Shown here: in pieces, positions 33,926 through 43,677 of the stretch
Layout: the number at the start of each line of letters is the position of its first letter
Position numbering within the stretch: position 1 is the stretch's first letter
NCBI GenBank assembly: GCA_006226685.1
Contig: SBGG01000040.1
Location: 1 to 64,000, forward strand
Source: Sphingomonadales bacterium
GTDB lineage: Bacteria > Pseudomonadota > Alphaproteobacteria > Sphingomonadales > Sphingomonadaceae
Reading direction: 5' to 3'
DNA length: 64,000 bases
Notes under the pieces: model-generated
Seen by the model: the letters and a program-made list of their open reading frames with translations, nothing else
Database searches by the model: none
Told to the model about the DNA's origin: nothing
Made by a program: the position numbers and the translations under genes

Positions 33926-34255
33926 ATGCTGCCCCGCCTGCTCCTTTCGCTGTTGCTCGCCTGCCTCGCTCTTCCGGCGATGACGGCCGCCGCCGGATGC
34001 GATCCCGCGCCGGCCCCGACGAAAGCACAGGCCCATCATGCCATGCACCATGATGAGGCGCCTAATGCTCCGGCCAGCCCGGCCTCCCCTCATCATGACT
34101 GCATCGGTTGCATCGCGCCGATTGCCCGCACCACGTACCGGCCCGAACGGGAACCGATATATGGCGGATCGCCGATCCGTCCGCTGACCGGGATTGACGG
34201 CCTTGCCCGCGCATCCGGTCCGCCGGAGCCACCCCCTCCCCGCCTGCTTGCCTGA
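33926..34255 (+). CDS. Small secreted His/Cys-rich protein, probable metal-related
   Basis: A 109-residue protein with a clear signal peptide (about 1-23). The mature part has a histidine cluster (HHAMHHDE) and PHHDCIGCIAPIA with a CxxC pair, then a proline-rich tail ending PPPPRLLA. I do not recognise a named family, though short Cys/His-rich exported proteins of this kind occur next to copper-resistance genes. The next gene, 41 bp on, is also His/Met-rich. Metal binding is inferred from composition. Confidence 0.6.
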   Translation: MLPRLLLSLLLACLALPAMTAAAGCDPAPAPTKAQAHHAMHHDEAPNAPASPASPHHDCIGCIAPIARTTYRPEREPIYGGSPIRPLTGIDGLARASGPPEPPPPRLLA

Positions 34256-34296
34256 AAATCCGACATACGGTTTTTTCAGACAAGGAAATCAAATAG

Positions 34297-35652
34297 ATGA
34301 AGATCATTATTACCACGCTTGCGAGCCTGCTCGCAGGCAGCGTGAGCCCTACCTTATGGGCGCAGGATCACGATCATGACATGCACCATGAGGGCATGGA
34401 AATGCCCGGCATGATGCCTAAGGACACCGGTGCCGATCACAACAATCACGCCCTCTCTCCCAACTCGCCAATGCATGATTCTTCCTCCCATGCGATGGTC
34501 ATGAAAGGAGATACCCCTATCTGGGCCACCGGCTCCGGCACGTCGCGCCTGCCTGGGGCGGAAGGCGGGATGCACGGCCTGCACCTGATGCCCGGTGACG
34601 GCTGGATGCTGATGGCCCATGGCTGGGTCCGGGCGAGCTACAGCAACTATAGCGGGCCGCGCGGCGACGACATGGCCTATGTCACGTCGATGACGATGCT
34701 GAGTGCGCAAAAGGATATGGGCGGCGCGCGCTTCACCCTCAAATCCATGATGTCGCTCGAACCGCTAATGGATGCGAAAGGCTATCCGGCGCTGTTCGCG
34801 ACCGGAGAAACGGCTCATGGGCAACCGCTGGTCGATCGCCAGCATCCGCACGACCTGTTCATGGAACTGGCGGCGCGGCTGGATGTCGATGTCGCCCCCG
34901 GCACCGCGCTGTTCGTCTATGGCGGCCCGGTCGGCGAACCGGCTCTTGGTCCCTCGGTGTTCATGATGCGCGGTTCCGCCCGCGACAACCCCGAACCGCC
35001 GATCAGCCACCACTGGTTCGACAGCACCCACATCACCTATGGCGTGGTGACAGCGGGCATCAGCGCGCCGCACTGGCAACTGGAAGCCTCCGCCTTCCGG
35101 GGCGCGGAACCCGATGAAGAACGCTGGGGCATAGAAACGCCGAAACTCGATAGCTGGTCCGTCCGTGCAAGCTGGAATCCGGCGCCCCACTGGTCGGCGC
35201 AGGTCAGCCATGGCTTTCTGAAACAGCCCGAGGCGACCCATGCAAGCGAGAATGAGCATCGCACCACGGCCAGCGTCCATTATGCGGACGGAAAATTATC
35301 GGCCATGGCCGCCTTTTCCGCCAAGAACCGGGCCCCGGGCAGCACACTGACCGCATGGCTCGCCGAGGCGCAATATGACCTTACGCCCCGGCACGGCCTG
35401 TTCGCACGGTTCGAAAATGTCGCCAATGCAGAGCTGTTTCCGGATCATGAAGACCCGCTGCACGACCGGGCCTTCCGGATTTCAAAGCTGGAAGGCGGTT
35501 ATGCCTGGAACACGCCGATCGGCGGCGGCCCCGTCTATCTGACGCTGGGCGGCAGCGTCTCCGGTTATATCAAGCCGGACGCTCTTGACGCCGTCTATGG
35601 CCAGAGCCCATGGGGATATACGCTTTTTACGCGGCTTTCCCTCGGGCGATAG
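34297..35652 (+). CDS. His/Met-rich outer-membrane protein, copper-resistance-like
   Basis: A 451-residue exported protein. After the signal peptide (to about residue 22) comes a metal-ligand-rich stretch (DHDHDMHHEGMEMPGMM and more His/Met to about residue 68), then a beta-strand-rich region ending in GYTLFTRLSLGR, which suggests a membrane barrel. Met/His-rich N-termini followed by a barrel recall CopB-type copper-resistance proteins. Motifs such as RQHPHDLFMELAARLDVD and SHHWFDSTHITYGV recur in proteins annotated only as hypothetical in copper loci, from memory. No copper ATPase or oxidase gene is nearby, so the metal and role are uncertain. Confidence 0.62.
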   Translation: MKIIITTLASLLAGSVSPTLWAQDHDHDMHHEGMEMPGMMPKDTGADHNNHALSPNSPMHDSSSHAMVMKGDTPIWATGSGTSRLPGAEGGMHGLHLMPGDGWMLMAHGWVRASYSNYSGPRGDDMAYVTSMTMLSAQKDMGGARFTLKSMMSLEPLMDAKGYPALFATGETAHGQPLVDRQHPHDLFMELAARLDVDVAPGTALFVYGGPVGEPALGPSVFMMRGSARDNPEPPISHHWFDSTHITYGVVTAGISAPHWQLEASAFRGAEPDEERWGIETPKLDSWSVRASWNPAPHWSAQVSHGFLKQPEATHASENEHRTTASVHYADGKLSAMAAFSAKNRAPGSTLTAWLAEAQYDLTPRHGLFARFENVANAELFPDHEDPLHDRAFRISKLEGGYAWNTPIGGGPVYLTLGGSVSGYIKPDALDAVYGQSPWGYTLFTRLSLGR

Positions 35653-35659
35653 GAACAGC

Positions 35660-36127
35660 ATGATACGCACATTCGACGATCTGGTGGTGGGTACGGTCGA
35701 ACGCTTCGGCCGGTATGAGATGAAGCGGGAGGAGATAATCGCCTTCGCCCGCGATTATGATCCTCAGCCTTTCCACTTGTCGGATGCAGCGGCGGCCCAG
35801 TCCCTGTTCGGGCGGGTCGCCGCAAGCGGCTGGCAAACGGCGGCCGCGACCATGCGCATGGTCGTCGATCACTGGAAGGCCAATGGATATGACAAGGGCA
35901 GCCTTGGAGGCATCGGCACTGATGAACTGCGCTGGCTGAAACCTGTCTATCCGGGTGATATATTGAGCGTCGAAGTCGAGTTGCTGGAAAAAATCCCGTC
36001 ACGCAGCAAGCCGGATCGGGGCGTGGTGCGCGCGCGCTGGACCACGCTGAACCAGCATGGGGAGGCCGTGATGACCCAGATTTCCATCGGCATGATGCAA
36101 CGCCGCACAGCCTCCGATCAGGACTGA
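35660..36127 (+). CDS. MaoC-like hot-dog dehydratase
   Basis: A 155-residue single hot-dog domain protein. The hydratase signature FARDYDPQPFHLSDAAAAQSLFGRVAASGW (about 29-58) contains the catalytic Asp and His of (R)-specific enoyl-CoA hydratases. The C-terminal sheet has LRWLKPVYPGDILSVEVELLE. It probably hydrates or dehydrates acyl-CoA thioesters; the chain is unknown. The ATG at 35660 is taken, 7 bp after the preceding barrel gene. It converges with a lipoprotein gene across a MITE. Confidence 0.8.
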   Translation: MIRTFDDLVVGTVERFGRYEMKREEIIAFARDYDPQPFHLSDAAAAQSLFGRVAASGWQTAAATMRMVVDHWKANGYDKGSLGGIGTDELRWLKPVYPGDILSVEVELLEKIPSRSKPDRGVVRARWTTLNQHGEAVMTQISIGMMQRRTASDQD

Positions 36128-36210
36128 TCGTCCGCGGCCCCGTGCCGCACACGCTGGAAGTGGTTTCGGAGGGGATCGGAGCTTTTCACCGCAGGCAATT
36201 ATGGCCCGTC

Positions 36211-36380
36211 CTAGGGCGGATCGACATTCAGAAGATGACGAGCCGAAAATGGTGATTTTGCGTGATCCGGAGCGAAGCGTACTCAAAGTACGTGAGCACC
36301 GGAAGCGCGCGAAAGCGCCATTTGCAGGCCGCCAGGGCTGGGGCCGAAGGCGACCGGAGGGCAATGTCGATCCGCCCTAG
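36211..36380. mobile_element. 170-bp MITE (TIR-B family) with perfect 18-bp inverted repeats
   Basis: The ends CTAGGGCGGATCGACATT (36211-36228) and its exact reverse complement (36363-36380) bound a 170-bp non-coding segment with no transposase. Both tips are flanked by TA, suggesting the element proper runs 36214-36377 with a TA target duplication as in IS630/Tc1-type transposition. The interior contains a small hairpin GTAC-(5 nt)-GTAC. The left ~105 bp is closely related to the stretch starting at 52455. It lies between convergent genes and supplies the TAG stop of the lipoprotein gene on the minus strand. Confidence 0.82.
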
Positions 36381-37030
36381 CCCTGCAGGCCGCAAATCCA
36401 GCGTCCCGCATAAATACGTTGCCGCTCCTTGCCGACAGTCACCGTCAGGCTGGCAGGGTAAGAGGATTGCTGCCCCACCGGCGTCAGCGATACCCGGCTG
36501 GTGAGGCTGATATCAACCGTCACCCCTTTGCCGACAAGGCTCGTGCCCCCGGCAAGCGCGCCAAATCCACCGGCGGCGGCACTGGCCAGCCGCTCTCTCA
36601 CGCCCCCATTCGCGATCACCGCAATGGCATGGGCACCGGGATCGACATCGGCCTTGGCCACCAGAACAGGCGCGGACGCGGAAGAGGGGATGAACCCGCA
36701 TCCCATTTCGCCGGACCGGTGCAATGTGCCCGCCCCGGCAATCGGATCAAGTGCAATATCCTTGCCGATAAAAGCATCCGCATCGCTGCCCCAGCCCGGA
36801 GGCTGCTCGGCAACGAGAGCCGCCTCGACATCCGCACCGGTTCCGGTAACCGCATCCACAGCATTGCGCGCATCGCCCAGCGCATTGACGACCGAGTTCT
36901 GCACCACGTCGCCGACTTCCATCGCCTCATTGGCTGCGCTGTTCTCATCCGCCTGAATGGCGGATTCCTGCGAGCAGGCGCACAGAATGAGCACGAGGGC
37001 GGCAAACAGAGGAGGGAAACGAACGGCCAT
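36377..37030 (-). CDS. Hypothetical lipoprotein
   Basis: A 217-residue protein with a signal peptide and lipobox (ALVLILCACSQ, about 11-21). The mature part is acidic at first (about 22-60) and later has beta-like segments (TLHRSGEMGCGFIPSS, VTVDISLTSRVSLTPVGQQSSYPASLTVTVG) and a terminal RWICGLQG. No known domain is recognised. It may be an envelope protein of sphingomonads. Its stop codon TAG lies in the tip of the MITE, so the very end of the protein may have been changed by that insertion, though the original site may also have read TAG. Confidence 0.65.
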   Translation of the reverse strand: MAVRFPPLFAALVLILCACSQESAIQADENSAANEAMEVGDVVQNSVVNALGDARNAVDAVTGTGADVEAALVAEQPPGWGSDADAFIGKDIALDPIAGAGTLHRSGEMGCGFIPSSASAPVLVAKADVDPGAHAIAVIANGGVRERLASAAAGGFGALAGGTSLVGKGVTVDISLTSRVSLTPVGQQSSYPASLTVTVGKERQRIYAGRWICGLQG

Positions 37031-37090
37031 GCGCGCTTGTTGCCCTGCGCAGGATGAAGCTTCGCTGAACTTAGCGGTTCAATCCACCGC

Positions 37091-38965
37091 TCATTTGCGC
37101 CCGAACAACTTTTCTATGTCGCCATGGGCCAGCTTCACCCAGGTTGGCCTGCCATGGTTGCACTGGCCGCTATGCGGGGTCACCTCCATCTCGCGCAGCA
37201 ACGCATTCATTTCCGCTACCGAAAGCACCCGTCCGGCGCGCACCGAACCGTGACAGGCCATGGTGGCGGCGACATGATCCAGCCGTTCTTTCAGCGACAA
37301 GGCCTCGTCCGCCTCGGCCAGATCGTCGGCGAGATCGCGGACCAACCCCTCTGCATCGCCATTACCCAATAAAGCCGGAGTAGCCCGCACCAACATCGCC
37401 GACGGGCCGAAACGCTCCAGCTCCAGCCCGAATTCGCGCAACTCCCCGATACGCGTCTCCAGACGATCGCAGGCCGGTTCATCCAGTTCCACCACCACCG
37501 GCAGCAGCAAGGCCTGAGAGGCGACCCCCGCCCCGTCCAGCCCTCGACGCATCCGCTCCAGTACCAATCGCTCATGCGCGGCATGTTGATCGACGATGAC
37601 AAGGCCGTCTTCCGCCTCGGCGACAATATAGGTTTTTGCCACCTGTCCGCGCGCAACCCCCAGGGGAAAATGCGCAACTTCGGGAGGTGCCTGATAGGCA
37701 ACCTCCGCCCGCGCCGCGGGGACCAGAGAAGGCATTCCTTCTGCCGAAGCAATAGGACCGGCCGCCGGAGCGGAATGGAAAGTCCGCGTGGCATCGCTCA
37801 CCGCCGGCCATGCCGCCGGATTGGATAGGCCGGCCCTTGCCTCGCCGTCCACATTCCCCTGCACGCCCGGCACAAAATCGAAAATCGGCGTCCGGCCGAT
37901 CGGCGTGGGCGAAATGGGAGGAGCCATGGGCTCCGTCCGCCATGCCCCCATAGAGGCGGCATCTGGCCGCTGAGCCGAACGAAAACCGGCATCGTCAAGC
38001 GCACGACGAAGCCCGTTCACCAACATGCCCCGAACCAGTGCCGGATCGCGGAAGCGCACCTCCGTCTTGGCCGGGTGGACATTCACATCGACCTCGCCCG
38101 GCGGCACTTCGAGGAACAAAGCCAGCACCGGATGCCGGTCGCGCGCCAGCAGGTCCGCATAGGCGGCGCGGACCGCCCCCACCAGCAACCGGTCCCGCAC
38201 AGGACGACCATTGACGAACAGGTAGAAATGATCGGCCACGCCGCGGTTGAAAGTCGGCAGGCTCGCGACCCCGGCAAGGCGCAATCCCTCCCGTTCCAGC
38301 GACACGATCACATGATTGTCGGCCAGCGCCCGGTCGATCAGCGCGGCGACGCGTTCCTCCCGCCCTTCCCCTCCCTGAAGGCCGAGCGTGCGCCGCCCGT
38401 CATGCTCCAGCGTGAAAGCGATTTCGGGATGGGCCATCGCTAGCCGCCGCACCACATCGAGCGCGGCCGCATATTCCGACCGGGGGCTGCGCAGGAACTT
38501 GCGGCGCGCGGGCACGCGCCCGAACAGATTCTCGACCCGGATGCTGGTGCCCGGCGGCATCGCGTGCGGCCCCTCGCCCTCAACCCGGCCATTATCGACC
38601 ACCCGGCGCCATCCGTCACCGCCCCGCACGCGGCTTTCCATCGTCAACCGCGCAACGCTGGCGATAGAGGGCAACGCCTCGCCGCGAAAGCCGAGCGTTT
38701 CGACCGCCTCGATCCGCTCATCGGGCAGCTTCGATGTCGCATGACGTTCAAGCGCAAGCGCCATTTCGTCGGGCACCATGCCGCACCCGTCGTCAATCAC
38801 CTCGATTCGGTCGAGACCGCCGCTCGCCAGCCGGATGGTGATCCTTTCCGCCCCGGCATCGATGGCGTTTTCGACCAGTTCCTTGAGGGCACTGGCGGGT
38901 CTTTCCACCACTTCACCGGCGGCGATGCGGTTGATAAGATGTTCGGGCAGACGGCGTATTGACAT
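37091..38965 (-). CDS. mutL: DNA mismatch repair protein MutL
   Basis: A 624-residue MutL. The N-terminal GHKL ATPase has LINRIAAGEVVERPASALKELVENAIDAGA, DDGCGM and GFRGEALPSIASV. The C-terminal dimerisation domain carries the endonuclease metal-binding motif DQHAAHERLVLE starting at Asp459, together with ACHGSVRAG and CNHGRPT. It should therefore have latent nicking activity, unlike E. coli MutL. A proline/alanine-rich linker joins the domains. Start MSIRRLPEHLINRI at 38965 was chosen as it begins right at the conserved core. It diverges from mreB. Confidence 0.96.
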   Translation of the reverse strand: MSIRRLPEHLINRIAAGEVVERPASALKELVENAIDAGAERITIRLASGGLDRIEVIDDGCGMVPDEMALALERHATSKLPDERIEAVETLGFRGEALPSIASVARLTMESRVRGGDGWRRVVDNGRVEGEGPHAMPPGTSIRVENLFGRVPARRKFLRSPRSEYAAALDVVRRLAMAHPEIAFTLEHDGRRTLGLQGGEGREERVAALIDRALADNHVIVSLEREGLRLAGVASLPTFNRGVADHFYLFVNGRPVRDRLLVGAVRAAYADLLARDRHPVLALFLEVPPGEVDVNVHPAKTEVRFRDPALVRGMLVNGLRRALDDAGFRSAQRPDAASMGAWRTEPMAPPISPTPIGRTPIFDFVPGVQGNVDGEARAGLSNPAAWPAVSDATRTFHSAPAAGPIASAEGMPSLVPAARAEVAYQAPPEVAHFPLGVARGQVAKTYIVAEAEDGLVIVDQHAAHERLVLERMRRGLDGAGVASQALLLPVVVELDEPACDRLETRIGELREFGLELERFGPSAMLVRATPALLGNGDAEGLVRDLADDLAEADEALSLKERLDHVAATMACHGSVRAGRVLSVAEMNALLREMEVTPHSGQCNHGRPTWVKLAHGDIEKLFGRK

Positions 38966-39050
38966 ATGCACCTGACTAGCCCAAGCGGTCGCTTTCCGCG
39001 AGCCGCGACCGGACAATTTTTTTCCGCGAACCCGATTGTCCGTTCGGTGA

Positions 39051-40163
<1,113 letters not shown>

Positions 40164-40187
40164 CGCCGATGAAGGAGAGCTTCTGCG

Positions 40188-41090
40188 ATGGCGCGATCCT
40201 CCAGTCGCCGTCCCGGAATCAATCGACGGGCACAATATAGCCTGTTCGTCAGCTATGTGATCGCCATTGCCGGGGCCGTTACCGGTCTGCTCGCCTTGTT
40301 GCTGGCGAAGGCGGATCCGGCGGGCTTTGCAGTGCTGCGCGCGGCGGCGAGCGAGACCACCCGACCGGTTGCCGCGACGCTCAGTTCGATGGTGAGCGGT
40401 ATCGGATCGATCGACGAGCATTTCGTCGCCTATATCAACGCCGGATCGCAAAATGCGGCGCTGCGCCGTCAGGTTGAGGCGAACCGGGTGCGCGTGATCG
40501 AGGCGCAGGCGATAGAGCAGGAAAATATCCGCCTCAAGAAGCTGCTGAAGCTCACCGAATCGACGGATGCCGAAGTCGCGACGGCACGCCTCATCAGTTC
40601 CTCCTCGACTATCAGCCGCCGGATCGCGCGGATCAACGCGGGCAGCCTGCAGGGGGTCGCGACCGGCATGCCGGTCCGCGCGCCCGAAGGGCTGATCGGC
40701 CGTGTCCTTCTTGTCGGCCCCAACAGCGCGGACGTGCTGCTGCTGACCGACAGCCAGAATATCGTTCCGGTACGCCGCGCAAGCGACAATGCGGGGGGCA
40801 TTTCGACCGGACGCGATGACGGCACGATCGAAATCAGGCCGCTCAGCGCCGGCGCCAACCCCTTTCATCCGGGTGACATCATGGTCACGACGGGGACCGG
40901 CGGCCTTTACAGCCCCAATATCCCCGTCGCCGTCGTCGTCGCCCTGCGGAACGGCACGGCGATTGGCGTACCGCTCGCCAGCCCGGCCCGGGTGGAGGCG
41001 GTAATGATCGAACGCCCCTATGACGCCAATATCCCGCCGCCGCCTGGCGCGCCGGAGGAAGGCGACAATGGCGAGAAGCAAGGCCAATGA
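40188..41090 (+). CDS. mreC: Rod-shape-determining protein MreC
   Basis: A 300-residue MreC. It has a short cytoplasmic basic N-terminus, one membrane helix (about 18-40), a periplasmic coiled coil (about 80-125, rich in LRRQVEANRVRVIEAQAIEQ), and the two beta-barrel domains with GMPVRAPEGLIGRVLLVGPNSADVLLLTD. It bridges MreB to the periplasmic PBP2 of the elongasome. The tail is Pro/Gly/Glu-rich and overlaps the mreD start by four bases (ATGA). Confidence 0.93.
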   Translation: MARSSSRRPGINRRAQYSLFVSYVIAIAGAVTGLLALLLAKADPAGFAVLRAAASETTRPVAATLSSMVSGIGSIDEHFVAYINAGSQNAALRRQVEANRVRVIEAQAIEQENIRLKKLLKLTESTDAEVATARLISSSSTISRRIARINAGSLQGVATGMPVRAPEGLIGRVLLVGPNSADVLLLTDSQNIVPVRRASDNAGGISTGRDDGTIEIRPLSAGANPFHPGDIMVTTGTGGLYSPNIPVAVVVALRNGTAIGVPLASPARVEAVMIERPYDANIPPPPGAPEEGDNGEKQGQ

Positions 41091-41617
41091 CCGGAGAACC
41101 GATGAACGGCCCGGTTCCGCGCCTCGGGCGCACGCCATCGCGCTGGCGCGTGCAGGCAACCCCTATAATATGCGTGATGGCGGGATCGACCATCCCGGCC
41201 CTGTTGCCCATCATCTCCCAATCGCCGACCCTGCCGCCGTTCGGCCTCCTCATCCTGATCGGCTGGCGATTGCTGCATCATGAAATATGGCCGCTATGGA
41301 TCGGCGCGCCGCTAGGCGCCTTTGACGACCTGATGAGCGGCCACCCCTTCGGCACCGCCATATTGCTCTGGTCGCTGGTAATGATGCTGATCGAAATGGC
41401 AGATTCCCGCCTGTTCTGGCGCGATTACTGGCATGACTGGCTGATCGCGATCCTCGCCTGCGCCCTGTTTCTGGGTGGAAGCCTTCTCATCACATGGGCA
41501 TCGGGCAGCAAGACACCGCTGCTTCTCGTCCTTCCGCAATTGCTCTGGTCTGCATTGCTCTATCCGCTTATTGTGCGCATCATCGCCGCTGTGGACCGAT
41601 GGCGCATGATGGCATGA
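41087..41617 (+). CDS. mreD: Rod-shape-determining protein MreD
   Basis: A 176-residue polytopic membrane protein with about five hydrophobic segments, including PAVLLPIISQSP-like and FGLLILIGWRLLHHEIWPLWIGAPLGAFDDLMSGHPFGTAILLWSLVMM. That corresponds to the conserved MreD core with GAPLGAFDDLMSG. It completes the MreBCD membrane complex. The start overlaps mreC and the stop overlaps mrdA as ATGA; an internal ATG at 41102 is the alternative start. Confidence 0.9.
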   Translation: MTGEPMNGPVPRLGRTPSRWRVQATPIICVMAGSTIPALLPIISQSPTLPPFGLLILIGWRLLHHEIWPLWIGAPLGAFDDLMSGHPFGTAILLWSLVMMLIEMADSRLFWRDYWHDWLIAILACALFLGGSLLITWASGSKTPLLLVLPQLLWSALLYPLIVRIIAAVDRWRMMA

Positions 41618-43677
41618 AATTTCCGAAACTGACCCCCAAACATGTTACCGAAGCCAGCCTGTCCTTTACCTTCACGCGCCGCGCGATGGTATTGGGCGCG
41701 TTTCAGGGCGGAATCGGTGCGCTGCTCGCCGGGAGGATGGCGTGGATCAGCGTCGCCGAGAACGAAAAATATGTGCTCGCTTCGGAAAGCAACCGGGTCA
41801 ACCTCACCCTGGTGCCGCCTCGCCGCGGCTGGATCATCGACCGGCACGGCAAGCCACTGGCGAAAAATCGCACCGATTTCCGCGTCGATATCATTCCCGA
41901 TCGCCTGAAGAACAAGGAGGCGGTGATCGACACGCTGGCCCGCTTGCTGGCGCTGGAGCCGGAAGATGTCGAACGCATCCGCGAAGATCTCGACAAGGCT
42001 GCCGGTTTCCAGCCGGTACAGGTCTCCGACAAGCTGAGCTATGACCAGTTCGCGGCCGTGTCCGTCCGGCTTCCCGACCTGCCCGGTGTAGCCCCCGCTC
42101 AGGGTTTTTCGCGGGACTATCCCGCCGGTCCGACGGTCGGTCATCTGCTCGGCTATGTCGGTGTCGCCTCGGCCAAGGATTATGAGGAACGCCGCGATCC
42201 ACTGCTCATCACGCCGGGGTTCAAGATCGGCAAGGACGGGCTGGAACGCGCCTTCGAAAACCAGCTTACCGGAAAGCCCGGGGCCAAGCGGGTCGAGGTA
42301 ACGGCGCGCGGCAAGATCGTGCGGGAATTGACGACGCGCCCCGACACGCCCGGCAAGACCATCCGGCTCAGCATCGACGCGGGGCTGCAGGATTATGCCG
42401 GGCGGCGGTTGGGCACGCAGAGCGGATCGGTGGTGGTGATGGACTGCCAGACCGGCGACCTGCTGGCGATGGCATCGATGCCGAGCTTCGATCCCAACAG
42501 CTTCTCCGATGGGATCAGCCATCTTGAATGGGACATGCTCAGCCAGGACGATCATGTCCCGCTGCGCAACAAGACTCTGCAAGGCCTTTACCCGCCCGGC
42601 TCCACGGTAAAGCCAATGGCCGCGCTATCCTTTCTGGAGGCCGGGCTCAGCCCGCATGACACCGTTCATTGCGGCGGCGCGATCCGGGTCGGTAACGGCC
42701 TCTTCCACTGCTGGAAACGCGGCGGCCATGGTGCGGTCGACATGCGCCGGGGCATCGCCCAGAGTTGCGACATCTATTTTTATGTGATCGCGCAGCGTCT
42801 CGGCATGCAGGTGATCGCCGACATGGCGCGCCGCCTCGGGCTGGGTCAGAAATTCCCGTTACCCTATCCCAGCCAGAGCTATGGCACCGTGCCCGACGCG
42901 GCATGGAAGCTGAAGAAATATGGCAAGGACTGGCAGATTTACGATACGGTGAACGCCACCATCGGACAGGGCTATATGCTGGTCAACCCGACCCAGATGG
43001 CGGTGATGGCGGCGCGTATCGCATCGGGCAAGATGCTGATGCCCACCCTGTTGTTCGATCCGAAACGCCCTGCCCCGGCCACGCTCGGCGTGGCACAGGA
43101 CCATCTCGACGTGATCCATGAGGCGATGCGCGACGTGGTGAACGGCGGCGGCACCGGCGGCGCGGCACGCCTGCCGATTCCCGACATATTGATGGCGGGC
43201 AAGACCGGCACCGCACAGGTGCGGCGCATCACCATGGCCGAACGGCGCGGCGGCGTGCGCGGCAATGCCTCGCTTCCGTTCAAACTGCGCGACCATGCAT
43301 TGTTTCAGGGTTTCGCGCCCTATGACAATCCACGCTATGCGATCGCAACGATCATCGAACATGGCGGCCATATTAACCGGATCGAAGACGCGCCGATGAT
43401 TTCCAGCGATGTCATCAGCTATCTTTATGATCCGGTGAAAGCGATGGAACGGCTGGAAAAATATGAGGCCGGATGGGGCGGCTCGCCGGAGGCGCGGCTG
43501 AAAACGCAAATGGCCGCCTTTCGCGTTTCGAAAGGACTGGCCGAAGCGCCTCCCCCGGCCGACAATGCCAGCAATGCCAGCAATGCCGCTACCGGCAATA
43601 TAACGGCAAACTCCGACACGCCGCCGGACGATGCTGCGGGCGGGGCCGCCAACGGAACAGGGGATGTCGCGGAATGA
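41614..43677 (+). CDS. mrdA: Penicillin-binding protein 2 (elongasome transpeptidase)
   Basis: A 687-residue class B PBP. It has an N-terminal membrane anchor (about 20-40), a pedestal/dimerisation domain (RRGWIIDRHGKPLAKN) and a transpeptidase domain. The catalytic serine is in YPPGSTVKPM, the SxN-equivalent motif is QSCD, and the KTG motif is AGKTGTAQV. It cross-links side-wall peptidoglycan with RodA. The ATG at 41614 overlaps the mreD stop. The C-terminal 45 residues are a low-complexity Asn/Ala/Ser/Gly tail with a 9-nt DNA repeat encoding NAS units, which is not part of the core enzyme. Confidence 0.95.
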   Translation: MKFPKLTPKHVTEASLSFTFTRRAMVLGAFQGGIGALLAGRMAWISVAENEKYVLASESNRVNLTLVPPRRGWIIDRHGKPLAKNRTDFRVDIIPDRLKNKEAVIDTLARLLALEPEDVERIREDLDKAAGFQPVQVSDKLSYDQFAAVSVRLPDLPGVAPAQGFSRDYPAGPTVGHLLGYVGVASAKDYEERRDPLLITPGFKIGKDGLERAFENQLTGKPGAKRVEVTARGKIVRELTTRPDTPGKTIRLSIDAGLQDYAGRRLGTQSGSVVVMDCQTGDLLAMASMPSFDPNSFSDGISHLEWDMLSQDDHVPLRNKTLQGLYPPGSTVKPMAALSFLEAGLSPHDTVHCGGAIRVGNGLFHCWKRGGHGAVDMRRGIAQSCDIYFYVIAQRLGMQVIADMARRLGLGQKFPLPYPSQSYGTVPDAAWKLKKYGKDWQIYDTVNATIGQGYMLVNPTQMAVMAARIASGKMLMPTLLFDPKRPAPATLGVAQDHLDVIHEAMRDVVNGGGTGGAARLPIPDILMAGKTGTAQVRRITMAERRGGVRGNASLPFKLRDHALFQGFAPYDNPRYAIATIIEHGGHINRIEDAPMISSDVISYLYDPVKAMERLEKYEAGWGGSPEARLKTQMAAFRVSKGLAEAPPPADNASNASNAATGNITANSDTPPDDAAGGAANGTGDVAE

